Shown: positions 1-8,565, counted from the stretch's first letter. The stretch: 64,000 nucleotides of DNA from Geodermatophilus africanus (GCF_900107105.1 NZ_FNOT01000011.1:62001-126000); one strand, 5' to 3'. Program-made: numbers and translations. The notes: a model not told the origin generated them from the sequence alone.

Positions 1-926
1 GACAACAGCTCGTAGCCCACGTGGGCCGCGGCGATGCCGGTGAGCTCGGCGTGGTCGTAGGGCGGGGACACCTCGACGATGTCGGCGCCGACCACGTCGA
101 CCCCGACCAGCCCGCGCAGCGTGTTGAGCAGCTCCCGGCTGGTGAGCCCGCCGGCCTCCGGCGTGCCCGTGCCCGGCGCGTGCGCGGGGTCGAGGACGTC
201 GATGTCGATCGACACGTAGACCGGGCCGCCGGCCAGCCGGCCGCGCATCCGCTCCACGATGCTGCGCACGCCGTCGACCTCGTAGTCGTCGGAGCGGATC
301 ATCTGGAAGCCCAGGACGGCGTCGTCCTCGAGGTCCTGCTTGCCGTACAACGGGCCGCGGATGCCCATGTGCAGCGAGCGCTCCAGGTCGATGAGCCCCT
401 CCTCGCTGGCGCGGCGGAACGGCGTGCCGTGCGTGTAGGGGGCGCCGAAGTAGGTGTCCCAGGTGTCGAGGTGGGCGTCGAAGTGCAGGACGGCGACCGG
501 TCCGTGGTCGCGGGCCAGCGAGCGCAGGATGGGCAGCGCGATGGTGTGGTCGCCGCCGATGGTGAGCAGCTGGGCGCCGTCGGCCCGCAGCGCCGTCACC
601 TCCCGGTCGATGGTGTCGATGGCCTCGCCGAGGTCGAACGGGTTGACGCCGATGTCTCCGGCGTCGGCCACCTGCTGGGTGCCGAAGGGCGTGGCGTCGA
701 GCGCGGGGTTGTAGGGCCGGAGCAGCTTCGAGCCCGCCCGCACGTGGCCGGGCCCGAACCGGGCGCCGGGCCGGTAGCTGACGCCGGAGTCGAACGGCAC
801 CCCGAGGACGGCGACGTCGGCGCGGGAGACCTCGTCGAGGCGCGGCAGCCGGGCGAAGGTCGCCGGGCCGGCGTAGCGGGGCACCCGGGTGGCGTCCACG
901 GGACCGATGGGCGTCTGCTCCTGCAC
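1..926 (-). CDS. Ureohydrolase (agmatinase / guanidinobutyrase type), 3' end cut by window
   Basis: Manganese ureohydrolase of the arginase/agmatinase family, which removes urea from a guanidino compound. Reading the minus strand from a GTG at 926 (preceded by GGAG) gives about 308 residues before the window edge, so only the C-terminus is missing. Visible family motifs are the GGDHT metal site, a HFDAHLD-type metal site, SIDIDVLDP and the late [10 protein letters not shown] motif. It diverges from an XRE-cupin regulator, a permease, a C-N hydrolase and a flavin amino-acid monooxygenase. In the arginine oxygenase pathway the last step is hydrolysis of 4-guanidinobutanoate to GABA and urea, so guanidinobutyrase is a likely specificity. 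Agmatinase cannot be excluded from sequence alone. Family assignment is sure; substrate is inference. Confidence 0.9.
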   Translation of the reverse strand, partial: MQEQTPIGPVDATRVPRYAGPATFARLPRLDEVSRADVAVLGVPFDSGVSYRPGARFGPGHVRAGSKLLRPYNPALDATPFGTQQVADAGDIGVNPFDLGEAIDTIDREVTALRADGAQLLTIGGDHTIALPILRSLARDHGPVAVLHFDAHLDTWDTYFGAPYTHGTPFRRASEEGLIDLERSLHMGIRGPLYGKQDLEDDAVLGFQMIRSDDYEVDGVRSIVERMRGRLAGGPVYVSIDIDVLDPAHAPGTGTPEAGGLTSRELLNTLRGLVGVDVVGADIVEVSPPYDHAELTGIAAAHVGYELL

Positions 927-981
927 GGGCTCTCCAAGGGCTCGGGGCGGGGTCGCGTCCCCCGTCCGGGTCGGCCGCCAC

Positions 982-998
982 TGTCAACTCGTGTTTCC
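982..998 (-). promoter_or_regulatory. Copy 1 of a shared 17-bp motif GGAAACANNAGTTGACA
   Basis: Read on the minus strand, in the promoter region of the divergent ureohydrolase. The same motif occurs on the plus strand at 1668-1684 upstream of the permease, with all 15 defined bases identical. A further GTTGACA half lies 21 bp away (complement of 1003-1009). This is a candidate operator for the XRE-cupin regulator encoded between the two copies. Confidence 0.5.
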
Positions 999-1054
999 CA
1001 CTTGTCAACCTCCCGCGTCGGCTGGCTAGTGTCCGGGAGACCGGGGAGGTGGTC

Positions 1055-1660
1055 ATGACGGCGGTTCCGGAGGGCACGGCGCGCGCGGACGGCGTGCCGC
1101 GGATCGGTGGGCGGCTCAAGGCGGTCAGGCAGGCGCGCCGGCTCACGCTCACCGACGTGGCCGAGGCCAGTGGGCTGACCAAGGGGTTCCTCAGCAAGCT
1201 CGAGCGCGACCAGGCCACCGCCTCGGTGGCGGCCCTGGTGCGGGTGTGCAACGCGCTGGGCATCTCACCGGGGAGCCTCTTCGAGGCCGCGCCGGGCGGG
1301 GAGGCCGTCCGCGCCGGCAGCTACCCGCCGATCGCCTTCGGCGGCCAGGGGCTGACCGAGTACCTGCTCACGCCCGCCGGCGAGCGGCGGATGCAGGCGA
1401 TCCTCTCCGAGGTCGCCCCCGGCGGCGGCAGCGGCGCGGAGAGCTACGCGCTGCCCGCCGAGGTGGAGTTCGTCTTCGTGCTGGAGGGCGAGCTCGAGGT
1501 GACCGTGGCCGGCGAGGGGACCGTGCTGGGGCCCGGCGACGCGTTCACCTTCTCGCCCGGCACCGAACACGGCTTCCGCTCGCTGCGCACCGACGGGACC
1601 ACCCGCGTGCTCTGGGTGTTCGCCCCGGCACTCTCGGAGGGGCGGGCCGCGCTCCCGTAG
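1055..1660 (+). CDS. XRE-family regulator with C-terminal cupin domain
   Basis: Transcription factor of about 201 residues. An N-terminal Cro/C1-type helix-turn-helix occupies about residues 15-75 (ASGLTKGFLSKLERD is the recognition part). A C-terminal cupin barrel at about 125-190 contains EFVFVLEGELEV, the PGDAFTF turn and GTEHGFRSL. This architecture is typical of regulators of amino-acid, polyamine and amine catabolism, where the cupin senses a small ligand. The ATG at 1055 is preferred over an in-frame GTG at 1049 because GGGGAGG (1043-1049) sits 5 bases before the ATG and overlaps the GTG. It lies between a divergent ureohydrolase and a downstream permease-amidase-monooxygenase run, so it probably controls both. 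Confidence 0.88.
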   Translation: MTAVPEGTARADGVPRIGGRLKAVRQARRLTLTDVAEASGLTKGFLSKLERDQATASVAALVRVCNALGISPGSLFEAAPGGEAVRAGSYPPIAFGGQGLTEYLLTPAGERRMQAILSEVAPGGGSGAESYALPAEVEFVFVLEGELEVTVAGEGTVLGPGDAFTFSPGTEHGFRSLRTDGTTRVLWVFAPALSEGRAALP

Positions 1661-1667
1661 TCTGCCA

Positions 1668-1684
1668 GGAAACAGTAGTTGACA
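1668..1684 (+). promoter_or_regulatory. Copy 2 of the shared motif, upstream of the permease operon
   Basis: GGAAACAGTAGTTGACA. Its last six bases are a perfect -35 hexamer (TTGACA, 1679-1684); no convincing -10 follows. It matches the minus-strand motif at 982-998. It could be part of the promoter itself, a regulator site, or both. Confidence 0.5.
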
Positions 1685-1790
1685 TATGAGCAACCGATGG
1701 TGATGCTCGCTGCGACCCACGCCACAGGAGTCCGCGGAGGACTCTGGTGGCCGGACCCCGAGGCCCGGACGAGGCCGCAGAGGAGCGCAC

Positions 1791-3248
1791 GTGAGCACAC
1801 TCCAGGGCGGGACGGGCAGCGTCGCCCCGGCCCGCAGCCAGCTGTTCCGGCTCAAGCCGGTGGACGTCATCGTCGCCCAGCACCAGGAGGCCGGCGGGCA
1901 CGGCCTGCGCCGGTCGATGAGCCTGCTGCAGCTGACCGCGCTGAGCATCGGCGCCACCCTCGGCACCGGCATCTTCGTCATCCTCGGCGAGGCCGTGCCG
2001 CTGGCCGGGCCGGCCATCGTGCTGAGCTTCGTCCTGGCCGCGGTGACCGCGCTGTTCTCGGCCCTGTCCTACGCCGAGCTGGCCGGCAGCATCCCCGTCT
2101 CGGGCTCCTCCTACTCGTACACCTACGCCACCATGGGCGAGCTCGTCGCCTGGGTCTGCGGCTGGTGCCTGATGCTCGAGTACGGCGTCTCGGTCGCCGC
2201 CGTCGCCGTGGGCTGGGGGGCCTACATCGACGACCTCGCCGCCAACACGGTCGGCGCGGTGCTCCCCGAGGTGCTGTCCGCGCCGCCCGGTGACGGCGGG
2301 GTGTTCAACGTGCCCGCCGTGGTCGTCGTGCTGCTCGCCATGGCGCTGCTGCTGCGCGGCACGAGCGAGAGCGCGCGGGTCAACACCGCGATGGTCGTGC
2401 TCAAGGTCGGCGTCCTGCTGTTCTTCTGCGTGGTGGCCTTCACCGCCTTCCGCGCCGGCAACCTCGCGCCGTTCGTGCCCATGGGCCTCGCCGGCGTCAC
2501 CGCCGCGGCCTCCCAGGCCTTCTTCTCCTACATCGGCTTCGACGCCGCCTCGACCGCCGGCGACGAGGCGCGCGACGCCCGCCGCGACCTGCCGCGGGCG
2601 ATCATGCTGTCGCTGCTGGTCGTCACGGTCGTCTACTGCCTGGTCGCCCTGGCCGCCGTCGGCGCGGTGCCGTGGCCGCAGATCAGCGGCTCGGAGGCGG
2701 CGCTCGCCGACGTGCTGAGCATCGCGACCGGGCAGACCTGGACGGCCGTGCTGCTCTCCATCGGCGCGGTCATCGCGATCGCCAGCGTCGTCCTGACCGT
2801 GCTGTACGGACAGACCCGCATCCTCTACGCGATGTCCCGCGACGGTCTGGTCCCGCCGGTCTTCGGCCGGGTCAGCGCCCGCCGGCGGATCCCGGTGGCC
2901 AACACCGTCATCGTCAGCGTCGTGATCGCCCTGCTGGCCGGCCTGGTCCCGCTCGGCGAGCTGGCCAACGCCACGAGCATCGGCACGCTGTTCGCCTTCG
3001 CGCTGGTCAACGTCGGCGTGGTGCTGCTGCGCCGCAGCCGGCCGGACCTGCCGCGCACCTTCCGGACGCCGCTGTACCCGATCACCCCGGTGCTGGGCGT
3101 GCTGTTCTGCGTCCTGCTGGTGCTCGGCCTGGGGTCGGCGACCTGGCTGGTGTTCCTCGCCTGGATGCTGCTCGGGCTGGCCGTCTACGCCCTCTACGGG
3201 TACCGCCACTCCGCGCTGCGGACGGGCGCGGACGTCCCGGGGGCCTGA
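1791..3248 (+). CDS. APC-family amino-acid permease
   Basis: Integral-membrane transporter of 485 residues with about twelve hydrophobic segments. It has the APC signature near TM1 (LSIGATLGTGIFV) and the FFSYIGFDAASTAGDEA segment in TM6 typical of cationic-amino-acid-type permeases. GTG start with AGAGGAG upstream. It is the first gene of a tight run: the next gene starts two bases after its stop, and that gene overlaps the monooxygenase gene. Genomic context suggests uptake of the amino acid degraded by the downstream enzymes (lysine or arginine). Specificity is inference. Confidence 0.88.
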   Translation: MSTLQGGTGSVAPARSQLFRLKPVDVIVAQHQEAGGHGLRRSMSLLQLTALSIGATLGTGIFVILGEAVPLAGPAIVLSFVLAAVTALFSALSYAELAGSIPVSGSSYSYTYATMGELVAWVCGWCLMLEYGVSVAAVAVGWGAYIDDLAANTVGAVLPEVLSAPPGDGGVFNVPAVVVVLLAMALLLRGTSESARVNTAMVVLKVGVLLFFCVVAFTAFRAGNLAPFVPMGLAGVTAAASQAFFSYIGFDAASTAGDEARDARRDLPRAIMLSLLVVTVVYCLVALAAVGAVPWPQISGSEAALADVLSIATGQTWTAVLLSIGAVIAIASVVLTVLYGQTRILYAMSRDGLVPPVFGRVSARRRIPVANTVIVSVVIALLAGLVPLGELANATSIGTLFAFALVNVGVVLLRRSRPDLPRTFRTPLYPITPVLGVLFCVLLVLGLGSATWLVFLAWMLLGLAVYALYGYRHSALRTGADVPGA

Positions 3249-3250
3249 CC

Positions 3251-4048
3251 GTGCGGATCGCGCTGCTGCAGGGCCCGGCCGAGACGCCGGACCCCGAGGC
3301 CGGCCTGGCGGCCGTCGCCGACGCCGCCGCCCGGGCCGCCGCGGCCGGCGCCCGGCTGCTGGTCACCCCGGAGATGTCGCTGACCGGCTACGCCATCGGC
3401 GCCGAGCGGGTCGCGGAGCTGGCCGAGCCGGTGCCCGGACCGCTGACCGACCGGGTGGCGGCCATCGCCGCCGAGCACGGGCTCGCGATCGCGGTCGGGC
3501 TGCCGGTGCGCACGCCGGCCGGCGTGGCGAACACCGTCGTCGTCGTGGACGCCGACGGCGGGCTGCTGGCCCGCTACGCCAAGACGCACCTCTACGGCGA
3601 CGTCGACCGCGACGCCTTCGTGCCCGGGGACGTCGGGGTCGTCCGGTTCCGGCTGGACGACCTCACCGTCGGGCTGCTGGTCTGCTACGACGTCGAGTTC
3701 CCCGAGGCGGTGCGGGCGCACGCCGTCGCCGGCACCGAGCTGCTCGTCGTCCCCACCGGGCTGATGGACCCCTACGGCTCCGTCGGCAGGGTGCTCGTGC
3801 CGGCCCGCGCCTACGAGAGCCAGCTGTTCGTCGCCTACGCCAACCGCACCGGCGCCGAGGGGGAGTTCGTCTACTGCGGCGCGAGCTGCGTGGTCGCCCC
3901 CGACGGCACCGAGCTGGCGCGGGCCGGCCGGGGCGAGGAGCTGCTGCTCGCCGACGTCGACCCGGCCGTCCTCACCGCCTCCCGCCGGGTGAACACCCAC
4001 CTGGCCGACCGCCGTCCCGAGCTCTACCCCACGGAGACCCCCGCATGA
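3251..4048 (+). CDS. Carbon-nitrogen hydrolase (omega-amidase; DavA / guanidinobutanamidase type)
   Basis: Nitrilase-superfamily amide hydrolase of 265 residues. The catalytic triad is visible as Glu41 (TPEMSLTGY), Lys111 (RYAKTHLYGD) and Cys145 (LLVCYDVEFPE). The GTG start lies two bases after the permease stop, and the 3' end overlaps the monooxygenase start as ATGA. Size and position match DavA (5-aminovaleramidase) of the pseudomonad lysine pathway, which works with lysine 2-monooxygenase DavB. The same chemistry serves 4-guanidinobutanamide in the arginine oxygenase pathway. It likely hydrolyses the amide made by the next gene product and releases ammonia. Family is certain; which amide is not. 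Confidence 0.85.
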   Translation: MRIALLQGPAETPDPEAGLAAVADAAARAAAAGARLLVTPEMSLTGYAIGAERVAELAEPVPGPLTDRVAAIAAEHGLAIAVGLPVRTPAGVANTVVVVDADGGLLARYAKTHLYGDVDRDAFVPGDVGVVRFRLDDLTVGLLVCYDVEFPEAVRAHAVAGTELLVVPTGLMDPYGSVGRVLVPARAYESQLFVAYANRTGAEGEFVYCGASCVVAPDGTELARAGRGEELLLADVDPAVLTASRRVNTHLADRRPELYPTETPA

Positions 4049-5745
4049 CCTCCGCCATCCCCGTCGCCGCCCACGAGCCGGGCGAGGCGCGCCCGGCCCG
4101 GCCGCTCACGATGTTCGGCCCGGACTTCCCCTTCGCCTACGACGACTGGCTCGCCCACCCCGCCGGGCTCGGCGAGGTGCCCGACACCGAGCTCGGCACC
4201 GAGGTCGCCGTCATCGGCGGCGGCCTGTCGGGCATCGTCACCGCCTACGAGTTGATGCGGCTGGGCCTCAAGCCCGTCGTCTACGAGGCCCACGAGATCG
4301 GCGGCCGGCTGCGCTCGACCCGGTTCGAGGGCCACCCCGGCGTGGTCGCCGAGATGGGCGCGATGCGCTTCCCGCCGTCCTCGACGGCCCTCTTCTCCTA
4401 CGTGCGCGACCTCGGCCTGCGGACGACGCGCTTCCCCAACCCGCTCGACGTCGCGACCCCCAGCACCGTGGTCGACCTCAAGGGCGAGACGCACTACGCG
4501 CGCACCCTCGACGACCTGCCGCCGCTCTACCGCGAGGTCGCCGACGCCTGGCACGAGACGCTCGTGCAGGGCGCCCGACTGGAGGAGATGCAGCAGGCGA
4601 TCCGCGACCGCGACGTCAAGACGGTCAAGGCGATCTGGGACGAGCTGGTCGAGCAGCTCGACGACACGACCTTCTACGGGTTCCTCGCCGCCTCGCCGGC
4701 GTTCCGCTCTTTCCGGCACCGCGAGGTGTTCGGCCAGGTCGGCTTCGGCACCGGCGGCTGGGACACCGACTACCCGAACTCGATGCTGGAGATCCTGCGC
4801 GTCGTCTACACCGCCGCCGACGACGACCACCTGTCCATCGTCGGCGGCTCGCAGCAGCTCCCGGTGGGGCTGTGGCGCCGCGAGGTCGAGGCGCCGGTGC
4901 ACTGGCCGGCCGGCACCAGCCTGGCGTCGCTGCACGCGGGCGGGCGGCCGCTGCCCGGGGTGACCCGACTGCACCGCACCACGCCCAACTGCCTGACCGT
5001 CACCGACGAGGCCGGCGGCATCCGCACGTACAAGGCGGCGGTGTTCACCGCGCAGAGCTGGAACCTGCTCTCCCGGATCGCCTGCGACGAGGAGCTGTTC
5101 CCGATCGACCACTGGACGGCGATCGAGCGCACTCACTACATGGGCTCGACCAAGCTGTTCTGCCTGGTCGACCGGCCGTTCTGGAAGGACGTCGACCCGC
5201 GGACCGGCCGGCACCGGATGAGCATGACGCTGTCGGACCGGATGACCCGCGGCACGTACCTGCTCGACCAGGGCGAGGGCAAGCCCGGGCTGATCTGCCT
5301 GAGCTACACCTGGGCCGACGACTCGCTGAAGTGGCTGCCGCTGTCGGCGACCGAGCGCATGGAGGTCATGCTGACCTCGCTGCGGGAGATCTACCCGGAC
5401 GTCGACCTGCGCCGGCACGTCATCGCCTCGCCGGTGACGGTGTCGTGGGAGTCCGAGCGCGACTTCATGGGCGCCTTCAAGGCCAACCTGCCCGGCCACT
5501 ACCGCTACCAGCGGCGGCTGTTCACCCACTTCAAGCAGGACGAGCTGCCCGAGCAGTACCGCGGCCTGTTCCTCGCCGGCGACGACATCTCGTGGACCGC
5601 CGGCTGGGCCGAGGGCGCCGTGCAGACGGCGCTCAACGCGGTGTGGGGCGTCGTCCACCACCTCGGCGGGCGTAGTCACCCGGACAACCCCGGCCCGGGG
5701 GACCTGTTCGACGAGCTCGCGCCGGTGCGGCTGCCCGAGGACTGA
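4045..5745 (+). CDS. FAD-dependent amino-acid 2-monooxygenase (lysine/arginine; DavB-like)
   Basis: Flavoprotein of 566 residues. An FAD-binding GGGLSG motif lies at residues 58-63, followed by the flavin-monoamine-oxidase R-rich turn (EIGGRLRSTRF). Segments such as GPDFPFAYDDWLAHPAG, FGTGGWDTDYPNSMLEI, GDDISWTAGWAEGAVQTA and HPDNPGPGD strongly recall lysine 2-monooxygenase DavB as I remember it. These enzymes oxidatively decarboxylate an L-amino acid to the one-carbon-shorter amide. It is translationally coupled to the amidase (ATGA overlap) and ends at a strong hairpin. The ureohydrolase upstream makes arginine a serious alternative to lysine as substrate. A tryptophan 2-monooxygenase role (indole-3-acetamide) is less likely but related. 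Confidence 0.85.
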   Translation: MTSAIPVAAHEPGEARPARPLTMFGPDFPFAYDDWLAHPAGLGEVPDTELGTEVAVIGGGLSGIVTAYELMRLGLKPVVYEAHEIGGRLRSTRFEGHPGVVAEMGAMRFPPSSTALFSYVRDLGLRTTRFPNPLDVATPSTVVDLKGETHYARTLDDLPPLYREVADAWHETLVQGARLEEMQQAIRDRDVKTVKAIWDELVEQLDDTTFYGFLAASPAFRSFRHREVFGQVGFGTGGWDTDYPNSMLEILRVVYTAADDDHLSIVGGSQQLPVGLWRREVEAPVHWPAGTSLASLHAGGRPLPGVTRLHRTTPNCLTVTDEAGGIRTYKAAVFTAQSWNLLSRIACDEELFPIDHWTAIERTHYMGSTKLFCLVDRPFWKDVDPRTGRHRMSMTLSDRMTRGTYLLDQGEGKPGLICLSYTWADDSLKWLPLSATERMEVMLTSLREIYPDVDLRRHVIASPVTVSWESERDFMGAFKANLPGHYRYQRRLFTHFKQDELPEQYRGLFLAGDDISWTAGWAEGAVQTALNAVWGVVHHLGGRSHPDNPGPGDLFDELAPVRLPED

Positions 5746-5760
5746 CAGCGCGGGGCCGGT

Positions 5761-5808
5761 CGGTACCGCACAGGTCGGGGCAGGCGCGAGCCGACCTGTG
5801 CGGTACCG
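5761..5808. terminator. Bidirectional terminator hairpin
   Basis: Perfect 18-bp inverted repeat: the 5' arm 5761-5778 starts CGGTACCGCACAGG, the 3' arm is 5791-5808, and the loop is 12 bases. It lies between the convergent monooxygenase (stop 5745) and DUF222 gene (stop 5816). There is no U-tract, as is usual in high-GC actinobacteria. Confidence 0.8.
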
Positions 5809-5815
5809 CGGTCGA

Positions 5816-7309
5816 TCAGAAGGGTGGCGGATCGCCTGCCGGCGGTGGTGACGACCGTGCATGGCCCTCGGCCGGTGGGTCAGGTGGCGGTGGTCGCAGT
5901 CCGGGTGGCCGGGTGGAGCGGGTGACGCCGCAGGGGGTGGTGACGTGCAGGGTGCCGTCGTCGTCCATGACGAACCGCCAGCCGCGGGCCAGCGTCTTGA
6001 GCCGGTGGTGGGAGCGGCACAGGCAGCACAGGTTGGCGCAGTCGGTCGCCCCGCCGTGCGCGTGCGGGACGACGTGGTCGCGGTCGGCCCAGCCGACCCG
6101 CTGCCCGCAGTGGGGGAACCGGCAGGCCCGGTCGCGGGTGGTGACGAAGGCGCGCTGGGTCGCGGTGGGGGTGTAGGCGTCGGTCGCCGGCGGCCGGTCG
6201 AGCGCCGGGCAGCCGCAGGCGGCGTCGGGATGGGCGGGGCAGCCGCGGCGGGCCAGCCGCGCCAGCCGGTCGGGGGTGACCGTGGCCCGCAGCGCGCCGT
6301 CGGCGTCGGTGAGCGCCAGGGTCACCGTGCCGCCCTCGGGGGCCTGCAGCTCCAGCGTGCCGAGCTGGGTGAGCAGCTCGCGCAGGTGCGCGGCGGTGAT
6401 CGGCTGCCCGTTCATCTCACCGGGCTGGTCGCTCCGGCCGGCCAGCGCGTCCAACGCGGCGGTGATGGTCAGCTGGGCGGTGACCGCGGGCTGGCCGGTG
6501 TCCCAGGGCCGGCGGATCAGGTCGGCCAGCGCCGCGGCCCTCAGCTCGCCGATCGGCCGGGGATCACCGTCGCTCTTGAGCATCGCGGCGAGCTGGTCGA
6601 CCACCGAGTAGCACTCCGCCGACACCGGGGTGGGCAGGTCCGCGGCCAGGGTCGACATGCCCTCCAGGGGTGAGGCGCAGGAGCGAACGTCGGCGGACCG
6701 CTGCGCCGCCTCCCGCCGCTGGTCGACCGCCTCGGCGCCGAGCTCGAGCAGCAGCGCCAGCGCCCGGGCCCGCAGCCGCCCGGTCGACAGATGAGTCGCC
6801 TCCAGCAGCACGATGGCTTCGACCGCCCGGGCGACCGCCGGAGAGGTCAGGCCGAGCACGTCGACCAGCACCTTGGCGCGCGGCTCATCCAGGACGCCGT
6901 CGGCCATGGCCGCCCAGGTGGCCGGCAGGTCTTCCCGGTAGGTCCAGGCGCGGTGGGCCAGGTTCGCGGCGGTGCGGCGGCCGCAGTTGAGCACCACGGC
7001 CAGCTCGGCGGTGAAGAACTGCGACACCCCGGGCAGCTCGGGCTCCGGCGCCCACGACCCCCGCGTCGCACCGGGCTGGTCCGATGGCGGGTCGAGGGTG
7101 TCGGGGGTGTCGTCGGCCAGCCCCAGCACCAGCTCGGCCTCGTAGGCGGCGTCCATGGCCTTGCGGGCCTGCACCCGCTGCAGTTCGGCGGCCTTCTGGT
7201 CCCGGGTCAGCGCACCGACCGGCAGCCGGGCGGTGGTTGGTGGACGGTCGAGCAGCCGCCCGACCAGCGCCGCCTCGATCGGCGTGCACAGGGCACCGGC
7301 TGACGTCAT
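5816..7309 (-). CDS. DUF222 / HNH endonuclease domain protein
   Basis: Protein of 497 residues of the actinobacterial DUF222-HNH (13E12-like) family. The DUF222 region covers about residues 5-370. A C-terminal HNH module at about 392-438 shows a zinc-type Cys pair (CRFPHCG), the catalytic-type DRDHVVPHAHGG and the NLCCLCRSHHRLK segment. Such genes are numerous in actinobacteria and some are damage-inducible. The exact DNA substrate is unknown. The ATG at 7309 is preferred over an upstream in-frame start at 7375 because a near-consensus SOS box lies directly 5' of 7309 and would otherwise be inside the coding region. It converges on the monooxygenase operon. Confidence 0.88.
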   Translation of the reverse strand: MTSAGALCTPIEAALVGRLLDRPPTTARLPVGALTRDQKAAELQRVQARKAMDAAYEAELVLGLADDTPDTLDPPSDQPGATRGSWAPEPELPGVSQFFTAELAVVLNCGRRTAANLAHRAWTYREDLPATWAAMADGVLDEPRAKVLVDVLGLTSPAVARAVEAIVLLEATHLSTGRLRARALALLLELGAEAVDQRREAAQRSADVRSCASPLEGMSTLAADLPTPVSAECYSVVDQLAAMLKSDGDPRPIGELRAAALADLIRRPWDTGQPAVTAQLTITAALDALAGRSDQPGEMNGQPITAAHLRELLTQLGTLELQAPEGGTVTLALTDADGALRATVTPDRLARLARRGCPAHPDAACGCPALDRPPATDAYTPTATQRAFVTTRDRACRFPHCGQRVGWADRDHVVPHAHGGATDCANLCCLCRSHHRLKTLARGWRFVMDDDGTLHVTTPCGVTRSTRPPGLRPPPPDPPAEGHARSSPPPAGDPPPF

Positions 7310-7312
7310 GAC

Positions 7313-7328
7313 CCGAACATACGTACGA
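7313..7328 (-). promoter_or_regulatory. Candidate LexA/SOS box
   Basis: CCGAAC-ATAC-GTACGA matches 10 of 12 defined bases of the actinobacterial SOS consensus TCGAAC-N4-GTTCGA. It ends three bases upstream of the chosen ATG of the DUF222-HNH gene, consistent with a leaderless or very short leader transcript under LexA control. Confidence 0.55.
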
Positions 7329-7632
7329 GATACGACAGTTCTGGCGGGTCCCGCGCCAGCCGAGATCCGCCCCATGCGGCCCGATCACCACGACGCGGGT
7401 GGCTCGCGAACGGGCGACTCCGATCGTCCAGAACTGTCGCCGCCCGCCCGAGGCCGAACCAATCGGTGGGGCGGTGGTCGACCGGACGAACGGTGGCAGT
7501 AGCGCCCTACCGGCCACTCGGCTCCCGGTGTCCTCGATGGGGCTGGCGGGGGATGTCCGGTTTGATCAGACCCTGCGGCGCTCAGCGGACCGAGGCCGCC
7601 GGATGTCGACACTCCGTGCGGTGGGCTCGGCG
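7329..7632. other. Intergenic region with a separated 12-bp inverted repeat
   Basis: About 300 bases between the DUF222-HNH promoter and the 3' end of a membrane-protein gene. The only clear structure is a perfect 12-bp inverted repeat (CGACAGTTCTGG at 7333-7344, its complement at 7428-7439) separated by 83 bases. No convincing gene was seen on either strand. Confidence 0.5.
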
Positions 7633-8565
7633 TCATCCCGGTGGGAACGTGCCCCGGCGGGCGTCCAGGAAGCGGCCGACGGACGGCTGGAGGGCCAGCA
7701 CCGCCGCGGTGACTGCGGGCCCGGCGAAGAGGAGAGCGAGGACGAAGAACAGCATCCCCGAGACGAGGCCTCCGAAGGCGCCGACCCAGACCCACCACCC
7801 GGAGATGCCGACGACCACGGCGGCGGCCCCGATGAGGACGCGGCGGTCGAGGCCGTGGAACAGCAGCACCGCGCCGATGACCAGCGGCACGGCGCTGGCG
7901 AGCTCCCACAGCGCGACGACGCCACTCTGCTCGTACAGCTGGTCGTCCAGCGCGGCGAAGCTCATGGTCGCCATGGCGGTGAAGAAGCCGCCCGCCACCG
8001 ACAGTCCGGCCAGCGAGCCGGCGAGGACGCAGGCGGCCACCGCCGGGCGCGGTGGGGGGACGTCGGCCGGGTGGAGCGCGGGAACTCCCGCGATGCCGTC
8101 CGGCCCCGCATCTGGGCCCGTCGGGGAGAACCAGCGCCGGGCCGGCTCGCCCGTGGTCAGGAGCAGCCCGGCGGTCGGCGCCACGGCGAAGAAGAGGAGG
8201 CCGGCACCGGCCGTGGCCGCGCTCTCCACCCACCCGTCGCCGAAGGGCAGGACCCACGCGACCGTCCAGAGGGCGGCCACGCCCAGCTGGGCGCCGAACG
8301 CCGCCAGCAGGGCTCGCCGGAGGTAGGGGGTACGGCGCCACAGCGCGACCGGCCCGAGGGCCAGGGTGAGGAGGGACGCGACCAGCCCCGCCGTGTCGAG
8401 GTGTCGTGCAAGCCCCGCGACGCCGGCGTACATGCCGCTCGAGAGGACGTCGAGCAGGCCCTGGCCGACGAGGAGCGTCACGGCGGCCACCACTGCACGC
8501 GGCCGACGAGGCCGGCGTGGGGCGACGTACCCGTGGGTCCTGCCGGGGCTCCCGACGGCGGGCAT
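7633..8565 (-). CDS. Hypothetical multi-pass membrane protein
   Basis: Protein of 310 residues. A basic N-terminus (RRPRRPR) is followed by about seven to eight hydrophobic stretches, for example AVVAAVTLLVGQGLLDVL, AGAGLLFFAVAPTAGLLL and ALLFAGPAVTAAVLAL. ATG start at 8565. No family was recognised. It sits downstream of the TIR gene on the same strand, but a 228-base gap makes cotranscription uncertain. Coding on this strand is supported by the coherent hydrophobic pattern and by the lack of a better frame. Function unknown; a role linked to the TIR protein is speculation. Confidence 0.65.
   Translation of the reverse strand: MPAVGSPGRTHGYVAPRRPRRPRAVVAAVTLLVGQGLLDVLSSGMYAGVAGLARHLDTAGLVASLLTLALGPVALWRRTPYLRRALLAAFGAQLGVAALWTVAWVLPFGDGWVESAATAGAGLLFFAVAPTAGLLLTTGEPARRWFSPTGPDAGPDGIAGVPALHPADVPPPRPAVAACVLAGSLAGLSVAGGFFTAMATMSFAALDDQLYEQSGVVALWELASAVPLVIGAVLLFHGLDRRVLIGAAAVVVGISGWWVWVGAFGGLVSGMLFFVLALLFAGPAVTAAVLALQPSVGRFLDARRGTFPPG

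Noticed and set aside
4045-5745. Flavoprotein as tryptophan 2-monooxygenase with the amidase making auxin
   Set aside because: The N-terminal and C-terminal blocks resemble lysine monooxygenase DavB more, and the ureohydrolase linkage points to basic amino acids. Not excluded biochemically.
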